From NCBI RefSeq assembly GCF_000377625.1, contig NZ_KB898327.1, positions 1-64,000 on the forward strand: a stretch of 64,000 nt of DNA, read 5' to 3'. The notes beneath the pieces are model-generated. The model did no database searches. It saw only the letters and a list, made by a program, of their open reading frames with translations, and had not been told where the DNA came from. This DNA comes from Prevotella veroralis DSM 19559 = JCM 6290. GTDB lineage: Bacteria > Bacteroidota > Bacteroidia > Bacteroidales > Bacteroidaceae. Of the stretch, positions 56,815-64,000 are shown one piece after another. Made by a program: the position numbers and the translations under genes. Position 1 is the stretch's first letter, and every line of letters begins with the position of its first letter.

Positions 56815-57975
56815 ATGGACATAGAATTTGTAAGAAGCCGTTTCATTAAACATTTTGACGGCAAGACTGGTAATATTTATTTCTCACCAGGACGTATTAA
56901 TCTCATTGGTGAACATACAGATTATAATGGAGGTTTCGTATTCCCTGGTGCCGTAGATAAGGGTATCATGGCAGAAGTGAGACCTAACGGAACAGATACT
57001 GTAATGTGTTACTCTATCGACTTGAAAGACCGAGTTGAATTTAAGGTAGGCGATCCAGCAGGTCCACGCGCTACATGGGCACGATTCATCTATGGTATGG
57101 TTCAGGAGTTTAAAGCACTTGGTGTTGATGTAAAAGGATTTAATATTGCCTTTGCTGGTGATGTTCCTCTCGGTGCTGGTATGAGTTCTTCTGCTGCTAT
57201 GGAAAGTTGTTTTGGCTGTGCCCTGAATGATTTATTTGCAGACAACAAGGTTTCTAAATGGGATATTGCATTGGCAGGTCAGGCTACAGAACATAAATAT
57301 ATCGGTGTTAATTGTGGTATTATGGATCAATTTGCAAGCGTCTTTGGCAAAGAAGGAAAGCTCATGCGCCTAGATTGTAGGAGTCGTGAATTTGAGTACT
57401 TCCCATTTGATCCACAAGGTTACAAGTTGGTTCTTGTAAACTCAAAGGTTAAACATGAGTTGGCAGGAAGCCCTTACAACGACCGTCGTAAGAGTTGTGA
57501 GAATGTTGTCGCAGCACTTGGTAAGCACTTCCCTGATAAGAAGTTCGAGACATTGCGAGATGCTAATTGGGAAGAACTAGAGGCTGTAAAAGCAGAAGTT
57601 AGTGCTGAGGATTATCAGCGCGCACATTTCGTACTGGGCGAGAAAGATCGTGTACTTGCTGTTTGCGATGCTCTTGTTGCTGGTGACTATGAGACAGTTG
57701 GACAGAAGATGTACGAGACGCACTATGGTCTAAGCAAGGAGTATGAGGTTAGCTGTGAGGAACTTGATTATCTCAATGATGTTGCTAAAGAGAATGGTGT
57801 TACTGGTTCTCGTATTATGGGAGGCGGTTTCGGTGGTTGTACTATTAACCTCGTAAAAGACGACTTGTACGAGGCATTCATTGAGAATGTAACCGAGAAG
57901 TTCAATGCTAAATATGGACACAAACCAGAGATCTACCCTGTAATCATCAGTGAAGGCTCTCATAAGGTTTGTTAA
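56815..57975 (+). CDS. galK: Galactokinase
   Basis: 386 aa. GHMP kinase: galactokinase signature GRINLIGEHTDYNGG (26-40), ATP-binding PLGAGMSSSAAME (~119-131) and GGGFGGCTINLV near the C-terminus. It makes galactose-1-phosphate, using galactose freed by the GH2 enzyme. galT and galE are absent from the window. Followed by a terminator. Confidence 0.96.
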   Translation: MDIEFVRSRFIKHFDGKTGNIYFSPGRINLIGEHTDYNGGFVFPGAVDKGIMAEVRPNGTDTVMCYSIDLKDRVEFKVGDPAGPRATWARFIYGMVQEFKALGVDVKGFNIAFAGDVPLGAGMSSSAAMESCFGCALNDLFADNKVSKWDIALAGQATEHKYIGVNCGIMDQFASVFGKEGKLMRLDCRSREFEYFPFDPQGYKLVLVNSKVKHELAGSPYNDRRKSCENVVAALGKHFPDKKFETLRDANWEELEAVKAEVSAEDYQRAHFVLGEKDRVLAVCDALVAGDYETVGQKMYETHYGLSKEYEVSCEELDYLNDVAKENGVTGSRIMGGGFGGCTINLVKDDLYEAFIENVTEKFNAKYGHKPEIYPVIISEGSHKVC

Positions 57976-58002
57976 GTCTGATAGTTATAATTGAAAAAGT
58001 AT

Positions 58003-58036
58003 AAGCCATAAGCTCATAAAGACTTATGGCTTTTTC
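58003..58036 (+). terminator. Terminator of galK
   Basis: AAGCCATAAG / CTTATGGCTT, 10 bp, then TTTTT. Confidence 0.8.
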
Positions 58037-58124
58037 CTTTGCGAAAGTCAAAATAAACGGATAAAAACGTGATTATAATAATAAAAAATAGTAATTTTAC
58101 ATCTCTATTATAAATGTCTACAAC

Positions 58125-58802
58125 ATGAACGAATATTACCAAGGAGAACCAAAACTATTAGTCTCGGTGGATTGTATCGTCCTGGGATTTGAGAACAAGA
58201 AGCTGAGACTACTTGTCGGTAAGCGCAAAGTGGAACCAGAAAGTGGCAGATTATCTCTGTATGGAGGCTTTGTAAGAGAAGACGAGAGTTTGAAAGAAGC
58301 TGCTAATCGTGTATTATTTCAATGCACAGGTATTAAGAATCCCTACATGAGACAAGTAGGTGCTTTTGGTGAAATAGACCGTGATCCAGGTGATCGAGTT
58401 ATCTCCATCGCTTATTGTGCATTAATCAATGCACCAGATTATGACCATCAAGCCATGGAGAAAAATGACCTGCAATGGCTTGAATTAGACCATCTAGAAG
58501 ATCTATATGGCGATCACCAAAAGATGGTGCAACTAGCTTTGGAACAGTTACGGAAACTCCTCAATAATACTCCTATCAGCTTTTCTCTATTGCCCAAATT
58601 ATTTACCTTGACGCAATTACAGAATGTCCATGAAGCCATTTTAGGGGCAGAGATTGATAAACGAAACTTTCGGAAACGTATTAAACAAGTTGACTTTATA
58701 GAACAAACAAACCTTATTGACAAGATTACAAGTAAAAGAGGAGCTATCTTGTACCGCTTTAACAAGCAAGCATATAAGGATTGTTCTGTCTATAAGTTAT
58801 AA
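58125..58802 (+). CDS. Nudix-like sugar-responsive transcription regulator (NrtR/AraR type)
   Basis: 225 aa. N-terminal Nudix fold whose box G48-x5-E-x7-R reads GGFVREDESLKEAANRVLFQCTGI-like: the catalytic REUxEE glutamates are gone (RVLFQC), so it should bind but not hydrolyse its ligand. C-terminal ~85 residues (PLFTLTQLQNVHEAILG ... KRGAILYRFNKQ) form the winged-helix typical of NrtR-like regulators. In Bacteroidota such proteins control pentose use (AraR). Neighbours galK and transketolase support control of galactose or pentose catabolism. Confidence 0.82.
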   Translation: MNEYYQGEPKLLVSVDCIVLGFENKKLRLLVGKRKVEPESGRLSLYGGFVREDESLKEAANRVLFQCTGIKNPYMRQVGAFGEIDRDPGDRVISIAYCALINAPDYDHQAMEKNDLQWLELDHLEDLYGDHQKMVQLALEQLRKLLNNTPISFSLLPKLFTLTQLQNVHEAILGAEIDKRNFRKRIKQVDFIEQTNLIDKITSKRGAILYRFNKQAYKDCSVYKL

Positions 58803-58808
58803 GATTGT

Positions 58809-58856
58809 GATGCAGCCAAAGGCTTTTTAGGATCATAAAAGACCTTTGGCTGCATC
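58809..58856 (+). terminator. Long hairpin after the Nudix regulator
   Basis: GATGCAGCCAAAGG / CCTTTGGCTGCATC, 14 perfect pairs, ~20-base loop. Confidence 0.75.
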
Positions 58857-58861
58857 TGAAA

Positions 58862-58879
58862 ACATTTTTATAAAAATGT
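58862..58879. promoter_or_regulatory. Perfect 18-bp palindrome upstream of transketolase promoter
   Basis: ACATTTTTATAAAAATGT, 12 bases before the -33 box. It may be an operator, for example for the adjacent Nudix-type regulator, or a T-rich tail of the preceding hairpin. Confidence 0.45.
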
Positions 58880-58890
58880 AAGTTTAATAT

Positions 58891-58921
58891 TTTGAGGTCT
58901 CCACATTTATCTCTATATTTG
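58891..58921 (+). promoter_or_regulatory. Promoter of transketolase gene
   Basis: TTTG (58891-58894), 19-base spacer, TATATTTG (58914-58921): perfect consensus. Confidence 0.8.
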
Positions 58922-58947
58922 CATTATCAAATTTAAATCCAATCTAT

Positions 58948-60966
58948 ATGAATGACAAGGAACTGATGAACCGCGCAGCGGACAACATTAGAATTCTAGC
59001 AGTGTCAATGGTAGAGAAAGCCAAGTCTGGGCATCCAGGAGGTGCTATGGGCGGTGCCGACTTTATCAACGTTCTTTTCTCCGAGTTTCTCGTTTATGAC
59101 CCAGATCAGCCAGAATGGACTGGACGCGATCGCTTTTACCTCGATCCTGGTCACATGTCTCCTATGCTCTATGCAGCGCTAACACTTCAAAGGAAGTTCA
59201 CAATTGATGACATCAAACAATTCCGTCAATGGGGATCTATCACCCCAGGACACCCTGAGCGTGACTTAGCACACGGCATAGAGAACTCTTCTGGTCCATT
59301 AGGACAAGGACATGCCTATGCTGCAGGTGCTGCTATAGCAGAGAAGTTCCTTGAGGCTCGACTTGGTCACACTATGATGCAACACAAAATATATGCTTAC
59401 ATCTCTGATGGCGGAGTACAAGAAGGCATCAGTAGTGAAGTCGGAAGATTGGCAGGAACCCTAGGTCTTAATAACCTCATCATGTTTTATGACGCTAATG
59501 ACATCCAGCTTTCAACTGAGTGCGGAGCAGTTATGTGTGAAGATACAGCTATGAGGTATCAGGCATGGGGATGGAACGTCTTAAAGATTGATGGTAATGA
59601 TCCTGATGCTATCCGTGCGGCTCTTAATGCCGCAAATAAGGAAGAGCAACGCCCTACCCTCATTATTGGTAAAACTGTAATGGGTAAAGGTGCTTTGCAA
59701 GCTGACGGCAGTAGCTACGAGCATAACATAAAGACTCATGGTGCCCCACTCGGTGGCGAGGCTTATACTAACACGATAAAGAACCTTGGTGGAGACCTCA
59801 ATGATCCATTCAAGATATTCCCAGAAGTACAGAAGCTATACGATGATCGCAATGCTGAACTAAGACAGATTGTTGCTGAGCGACATGCTACAGAGGATGC
59901 GTGGAAGAAGCAGAATCCATCAAAGGCAGAGCAGATGCAACAATGGTTCTCAGGTAAGGCTCCTAAAATAGATTGGAGTGGTTTAGTTCAAAAACGTGAT
60001 ATTCCAACACGTAATGGTTCAGCAGCTTGTCTCGGTGTACTTGCAGAACAAGTGCCTAATATGATTGTATCATCAGCCGACCTCAGTAATTCTGATAAGA
60101 CCGATGGTTTCCTCAAAAAGACACATTCATTTACTCGTGGCGATTTCAGTGGTGCTTTCTTCCAAGCTGGCGTTAGTGAGCTAGCAATGGCATGTATGTG
60201 TATCGGTATGATGCTACATGGCGGTGTTATCACTGCAATGGGTACATTCTTTGTATTCTCAGACTACATGAAGCCTGCTATTCGTATGGCGGCACTTATG
60301 CAAGTACCAGTAAAATTCGTATGGAGTCACGATGCTTTCCGCGTTGGTGAAGATGGTCCTACGCATGAGCCAGTAGAGCAGGAGGCACAGATCAGATTAA
60401 TGGAAAAGCTACAAAACCATGCTGGTCAAGACTCTGTACGCGTACTTCGTCCAGCAGATAGCAATGCAGCAACCATTTGTTGGCAGATGGCAATGGAGAA
60501 TATGGATACCCCTACAGCACTTATCTTCTCACGTCAGAACGTGAAGAGCTTACCAGAAGGAACTAATTATGAGGGAACTCGTAAGGGTGCATACATAGTC
60601 AAAGGATCGGACGAAGACTACGATGTTATCCTCGCAGCAAGTGGTTCGGAAGTATCTACCTGTGTTGATGGAGCAGAATTACTACGCAAAGATGGCATAA
60701 AAGTTCGTGTGGTCAGTGCTCCTTCAGAAGGACTTTTCCGCCGTCAAAGCAAAGAGTATCAAGAAGAAATTTTACCAAAAAATGCTAAGATATTCGGTCT
60801 CACAGCAGGTTTACCTGTCACCCTTGAAGGACTCGTTGGAACGAATGGTAAGGTCTTCGGACTCAATAGCTTTGGATTCTCAGCACCCTATAAAGTACTT
60901 GATGAGAAACTCGGTTTCACACCAGAGAATCTATACAAACAAGTCAAAGAATATCTAGCACAATAG
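58948..60966 (+). CDS. tkt: Transketolase
   Basis: 672 aa, full length. Thiamine-diphosphate domain (KSGHPGGAMGGADF, DPGHMSPMLYA, SDGGVQEGIS), pyrimidine domain (~350-520; RNGSAACLGVLAE, VSSADLSNSDKTDGF, DGPTHEPVEQ) and C-terminal domain. It moves two-carbon units between sugar phosphates in the non-oxidative pentose phosphate pathway. rpiB follows 56 bases later, and the Nudix regulator precedes it. Confidence 0.96.
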   Translation: MNDKELMNRAADNIRILAVSMVEKAKSGHPGGAMGGADFINVLFSEFLVYDPDQPEWTGRDRFYLDPGHMSPMLYAALTLQRKFTIDDIKQFRQWGSITPGHPERDLAHGIENSSGPLGQGHAYAAGAAIAEKFLEARLGHTMMQHKIYAYISDGGVQEGISSEVGRLAGTLGLNNLIMFYDANDIQLSTECGAVMCEDTAMRYQAWGWNVLKIDGNDPDAIRAALNAANKEEQRPTLIIGKTVMGKGALQADGSSYEHNIKTHGAPLGGEAYTNTIKNLGGDLNDPFKIFPEVQKLYDDRNAELRQIVAERHATEDAWKKQNPSKAEQMQQWFSGKAPKIDWSGLVQKRDIPTRNGSAACLGVLAEQVPNMIVSSADLSNSDKTDGFLKKTHSFTRGDFSGAFFQAGVSELAMACMCIGMMLHGGVITAMGTFFVFSDYMKPAIRMAALMQVPVKFVWSHDAFRVGEDGPTHEPVEQEAQIRLMEKLQNHAGQDSVRVLRPADSNAATICWQMAMENMDTPTALIFSRQNVKSLPEGTNYEGTRKGAYIVKGSDEDYDVILAASGSEVSTCVDGAELLRKDGIKVRVVSAPSEGLFRRQSKEYQEEILPKNAKIFGLTAGLPVTLEGLVGTNGKVFGLNSFGFSAPYKVLDEKLGFTPENLYKQVKEYLAQ

Positions 60967-61022
60967 TTTAACTTGAACCACCTGCCCCCAAGACAGGCTG
61001 GTTCGCAAAACCTAAACAGCTT

Positions 61023-61469
61023 ATGGAAATAAAGACAGTAGGAGTAGCTTGCGATCACGCAGGTTTTCCATTGAAGCAATTTGTTATCCAGTATCTGGAA
61101 CAACACAAGTATGCATATAAGGACTTTGGTTGTAATAGCGATTTAAGCTGTGATTATCCAGACTATGCTCATCCATTAGCAGAAGCTATAGAAAGTGGTG
61201 AGGTCTATCCTGGTATTGCCATCTGCGGTAGTGGTGAAGGCATGGCAATGACGCTAAACAAGCATCAAGGTGTACGTGCAGGATTAGTTTGGAATAAAGA
61301 TGTGGCAGAATTAACTCGCCAACATAACGACGCAAATGCGATTGTTCTCCCTGGTCGTTTCATTGATAACAAGACGGCAGAGAAGATCCTTGATGAGTTC
61401 TTCAAGGCTAGCTTTGAAGGTGGTAGACATGAACGCCGTGTGAAGAAGATTCCTGTTCAAGAAGGTTAA
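61023..61469 (+). CDS. rpiB: Ribose-5-phosphate isomerase B
   Basis: 148 aa. GVACDHAGFPLKQ at the N-terminus, active-site Cys in AICGSGEGMAM, and GLVWNKDVAELTRQHNDANAIVLPGR. It interconverts ribulose-5-P and ribose-5-P. Operonic with tkt. Confidence 0.96.
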   Translation: MEIKTVGVACDHAGFPLKQFVIQYLEQHKYAYKDFGCNSDLSCDYPDYAHPLAEAIESGEVYPGIAICGSGEGMAMTLNKHQGVRAGLVWNKDVAELTRQHNDANAIVLPGRFIDNKTAEKILDEFFKASFEGGRHERRVKKIPVQEG

Positions 61470-61545
61470 AAAGAACAGAAACATATCTTTAAAATTTCAA
61501 GAGGAATATATAATTATAATAGTAATAAGCCCTTCTTGTTAAAGT

Positions 61546-61585
61546 AGACTAGTAGCAAATTAAAGAAAGAAATACTAGTCTTTTA
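61546..61585 (+). terminator. Terminator of tkt-rpiB
   Basis: AGACTAGTA / TACTAGTCT, 9 bp, then TTTTA. Confidence 0.7.
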
Positions 61586-61611
61586 AAAAAGAAAAGATAT
61601 AATAGGCTATA

Positions 61612-61644
61612 AAAAGGTGTTCAAAACAATTTTGAACACCTTTT
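61612..61644. terminator. Bidirectional terminator, pyk side
   Basis: AAAAGGTGTTCAAAA / TTTTGAACACCTTTT, 15 perfect pairs with loop CAA, 15 bases from the pyk stop codon. Confidence 0.85.
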
Positions 61645-61659
61645 CCATATATCAAATAA

Positions 61660-63126
61660 TTACTTCTCGTCTTTTTCAACAGGGAGTGTTTCTTCTTCTG
61701 GTAAGTGGAAACGATAACTGCGATTAAACACTTCTCCCACCTTATTAATCTCTAAGAAGGTTGTTCCGCTACCTCCGAAAGAGCCTGAAAGATAAGCAAT
61801 ATTATCTTCCAAATCGATGTAACCCTTTTGACGTAACATTCTCAAAGCAGCTGTAAACATCTCTTGGCTAGACTTGTGTTGCTGTTGGTAGATGGCAATA
61901 ACACCATAGCTAAGGTTCAACCAACGCTGTACCTTCTCCTTATAACAGATAGCCAATACAGGGTTAGGACCACGGAAAGCAGCAAGATTACGAGCTGTTA
62001 AACCGGTCTCACTATCGGTTACGATACCTTTCACGCCCAACTGTTCCGTTGCCTCAATAGCACTTCTTGACAAGAACTCACGCTGGTCATTAAGGTTTGT
62101 CATCGGTACGTTGATATGCCCACGCTTGTGTGCATCAACCTCCGCAGCCTCTGCTATACGTGCCATTGTCTGTACCGCCTCAACAGGATATTTACCGCTT
62201 GCTGTCTCACCACTCAACATCAAAGCATCTGTGTGACTATAGATTGCATTCGCAATATCTGTTACCTCGGCACGAGTAGGACGAGGGTTATTAATCATGG
62301 TGTGAAGCATCTGAGTAGCCACTATCACAGGCTTCTTCTTCAAGATACACTTGTTGATGATACTACGCTGAATGCCTGGAATCAACTCAATAGGCACCTC
62401 AATCCCCAAGTCACCACGCGCAATCATGATACCATAAGAGGCATCAATGATTTCATCTATATTATCAACGCCCTCTTGATTCTCTATCTTTGAGATGATT
62501 TTAATATCCGAGTTATGCTCATCAAGTATCTTTTGAACCTCCAAGACATCAGCTGCAGAGCGAACAAAAGAGTGTGCAATAAAGTCGATATCTTCATCTA
62601 TTGCTAACAGGATATTACGCTTATCTTTCTCTGTCAAAGCTGGTAGTTCGATATGCTCTCCAGGTACATTTACACTCTTATGTGAGCCTAAATCGCCTTC
62701 ATTCTGAACCTGTGCAACTAACATTGGGCCAGCACTCTCAACAATCAGCATATCCAATGCTCCATCGTCAAAAAGCACATGATCGCCCACCTTTACGTCG
62801 CGAGCAAAGTCTGGATAAGATACGTTTATAATATCTTTTGTTGTATCAATATCTGGGCGACCAAAGATCTTTACCATATCCCCCGCCTTATAATGAATAG
62901 GATTATCTGTGCCCGTTGTTCTTACTTCTGGACCTTTTGTATCTATCAACAGAGCAAGGTGTGGAGACACAGCACGCGTATTGCGGATAATCTCACGAAT
63001 ACCATCAGGAGTGGCATGAGCCGTATTCATACGTACAACATTCATACCCGCAAAGAAAAGCTTCCTAAGGAAATCGACATCACAACGTCGGTCGCTAATT
63101 GAACATACTATCTTTGTTTGTTTCAT
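61660..63126 (-). CDS. pyk: Pyruvate kinase
   Basis: 488 aa. Catalytic and metal sites: RMNTAHA, IDTKGPEVRTTG, ISKIENQEGVDNIDEI, MIARGDLGIEVP, ATQMLHTMI and LSGETASGKYPVEAV. The C-terminal domain (~350-470) is present. N-terminal KIVCSISDRRCD replaces the more usual KIVCTIGPAS. It makes ATP and pyruvate from phosphoenolpyruvate. Minus strand, 17 bases after the zinc-ribbon gene's... upstream neighbour on the same strand, so their order is zinc-ribbon gene downstream of none and pyk after it. Confidence 0.95.
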   Translation of the reverse strand: MKQTKIVCSISDRRCDVDFLRKLFFAGMNVVRMNTAHATPDGIREIIRNTRAVSPHLALLIDTKGPEVRTTGTDNPIHYKAGDMVKIFGRPDIDTTKDIINVSYPDFARDVKVGDHVLFDDGALDMLIVESAGPMLVAQVQNEGDLGSHKSVNVPGEHIELPALTEKDKRNILLAIDEDIDFIAHSFVRSAADVLEVQKILDEHNSDIKIISKIENQEGVDNIDEIIDASYGIMIARGDLGIEVPIELIPGIQRSIINKCILKKKPVIVATQMLHTMINNPRPTRAEVTDIANAIYSHTDALMLSGETASGKYPVEAVQTMARIAEAAEVDAHKRGHINVPMTNLNDQREFLSRSAIEATEQLGVKGIVTDSETGLTARNLAAFRGPNPVLAICYKEKVQRWLNLSYGVIAIYQQQHKSSQEMFTAALRMLRQKGYIDLEDNIAYLSGSFGGSGTTFLEINKVGEVFNRSYRFHLPEEETLPVEKDEK

Positions 63127-63143
63127 AACTTGAGTATTATTAT

Positions 63144-63488
63144 TTAATTCGACATCGCTGAAAATATAATATATAAGAGTGAAGATAAGGCAAGAATAGC
63201 AACAAACACAATCGTAAACACGATGATTGTCATCTTCCCCACTCCACTTATAAACTTGCCGTGTTTCGTTTGAGTAGTTGCCTTGTTATAGCCATTACCC
63301 ATAGTAATAGGTGGCTGCTTGTCTACAACTTGTTCTCTGGATATATTTTGAGAAGACTGCTCTTCGCTTGGAGTAGCAACCATCATGCTTTCACCGCAAT
63401 AAGGACAATTACATCGCAAAGTCTTTCCTCCCTCCGATGTTATCACAAAAGAACGATGACAATGCTTACAAACAATTTGAAACTGCAT
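63144..63488 (-). CDS. Zinc-ribbon membrane protein
   Basis: 114 aa. Cys7-x2-Cys10 and Cys26/28-x2-Cys31 form a zinc ribbon (VCKHCHRSF ... RCNCPYCGES). A polar linker follows, then one membrane segment at ~84-110 (MTIIVFTIVFVAILALSSLLYIIF). No named family. It lies 26 bases after the stop of the gene at 63515 and 17 bases before the pyk start, so the three may be co-transcribed. Confidence 0.65.
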   Translation of the reverse strand: MQFQIVCKHCHRSFVITSEGGKTLRCNCPYCGESMMVATPSEEQSSQNISREQVVDKQPPITMGNGYNKATTQTKHGKFISGVGKMTIIVFTIVFVAILALSSLLYIIFSAMSN

Positions 63489-63514
63489 TCTTTGAGAACC
63501 TCCTTTCTTTCGTT

Positions 63515-64000
63515 TTATCTGATGTCATCAATAAGTACATGTCCATCTGATACTTTAACTTTTATCTTCCTGAATACCGTTACACCATGTTCTGATAGGC
63601 GTACTTTATACCAATTATCATCCAATGGTGTAACCTGTAAATTGCGCCTCATCTCATCAAAGTCGTCCCCACTACTAGGATCCCCAAAAGCTGCCCACCA
63701 TTCATTCCAGACATCTTCATCCTCACCAAAAGGATCTACGCCGAATATCATTTGCCGACAATATGGGGTCAGGTAACGTACATAATAGCTTGGATCACCT
63801 GATGTAAAGACCGCCTTCCGATAGAATGAATCCAAAAAGCGGCACACCGACTTTTGTTCATTCGTCTTGCGCTGTGCTGCTGCTTCCTGCATCTGCAGTT
63901 TAGCGCGAACTTGCAAAACAGAGTCTGCATGAGCTTTACGTTGTGCTGCCAAAAGCTCTCTTTCACTCTCTTGATGCTGTTGCCATTGAATAAAAACAAA
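63515..64000 (-). CDS. Uncharacterised protein, N-terminus beyond the window
   Basis: The frame is open to base 64000, so the gene starts outside; the internal TTG at 63952 is not the true start. 161 residues are visible: a hydrophobic end (FVFIQW), a glutamine/alanine-rich coiled-coil-like stretch, then a compact domain (VCRFLDSFYRKAVF ... YYVRYLTPYCRQMIFG ... RKIKVKVSDGHVLIDDI) like the periplasmic DUF3828 or NTF2-like folds. A membrane anchor upstream is likely. Function unknown. Confidence 0.6.
   Translation of the reverse strand, partial: FVFIQWQQHQESERELLAAQRKAHADSVLQVRAKLQMQEAAAQRKTNEQKSVCRFLDSFYRKAVFTSGDPSYYVRYLTPYCRQMIFGVDPFGEDEDVWNEWWAAFGDPSSGDDFDEMRRNLQVTPLDDNWYKVRLSEHGVTVFRKIKVKVSDGHVLIDDIR

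Overview
The window looks like chromosome from a Prevotella-type member of the Bacteroidota. The support is: promoters of the TTTG-N19/20-TAnnTTTG kind, SusC/SusD pairs, DUF1735 surface lipoproteins, an IS982-type transposase end, a Bacteroidota putative porin, MenA, a DUF4954 protein and a fimbrillin-like lipoprotein. The genus is an inference from protein style; no rRNA or tRNA gene was seen to confirm it.

Layout. 0-6.2 kb: end of an IS982 transposase, a DUF4468-like secreted protein, a small membrane protein coupled to a putative porin, menA, an HD hydrolase and a guanine-deaminase-like enzyme. 6.9-9.3 kb (minus): uridine kinase, a uracil-DNA-glycosylase-family protein and an exported endonuclease/exonuclease/phosphatase. 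9.5-15.7 kb: a TonB-receptor-like barrel, two OB-fold (DUF5689-like) lipoproteins, ribosomal protein L31 type B and a DNA/RNA non-specific endonuclease; together with the exported phosphatase this may be a nucleic-acid or phosphate scavenging locus. 16.3-24.2 kb: hflX, DUF4954, an M16 protease and class I fumarase. 24.3-27.3 kb: an island bounded by REP-like hairpins, with a structured leader, a small acidic protein, a fimbrillin-like lipoprotein and an HU-like protein whose C-terminus is REP-derived.

27.7-47.2 kb is a polysaccharide-utilization-type region that fits host N-glycans: SusC, SusD, a GH18 endoglycosidase, two DUF1735 glycan-binding lipoproteins, a GH29 fucosidase, an AmpG-like transporter, NagB, a degenerate-NagB/PIG-L fusion, a GH33 sialidase and a GH2 beta-galactosidase. 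47.7-53.9 kb is housekeeping: an RluA pseudouridine synthase, an ABC-F protein with one ruined ATP site, grpE-dnaJ and folC. 54.3-61.5 kb is sugar catabolism: galM, a sugar transporter, galK, a Nudix-like regulator, transketolase and rpiB. Pyruvate kinase and two uncharacterised minus-strand genes close the window.

The most unusual pattern is non-coding. Seven intergenic arrays, all downstream of operons or between convergent genes and never between divergent promoters, are head-to-tail repeats with a period of 22 bp (23 bp in one). Most units are short hairpins. The consensus is private to each locus except one family shared by two arrays, while the period and hairpin design are kept. Smaller dispersed repeats and strong terminator hairpins fill the other gaps.
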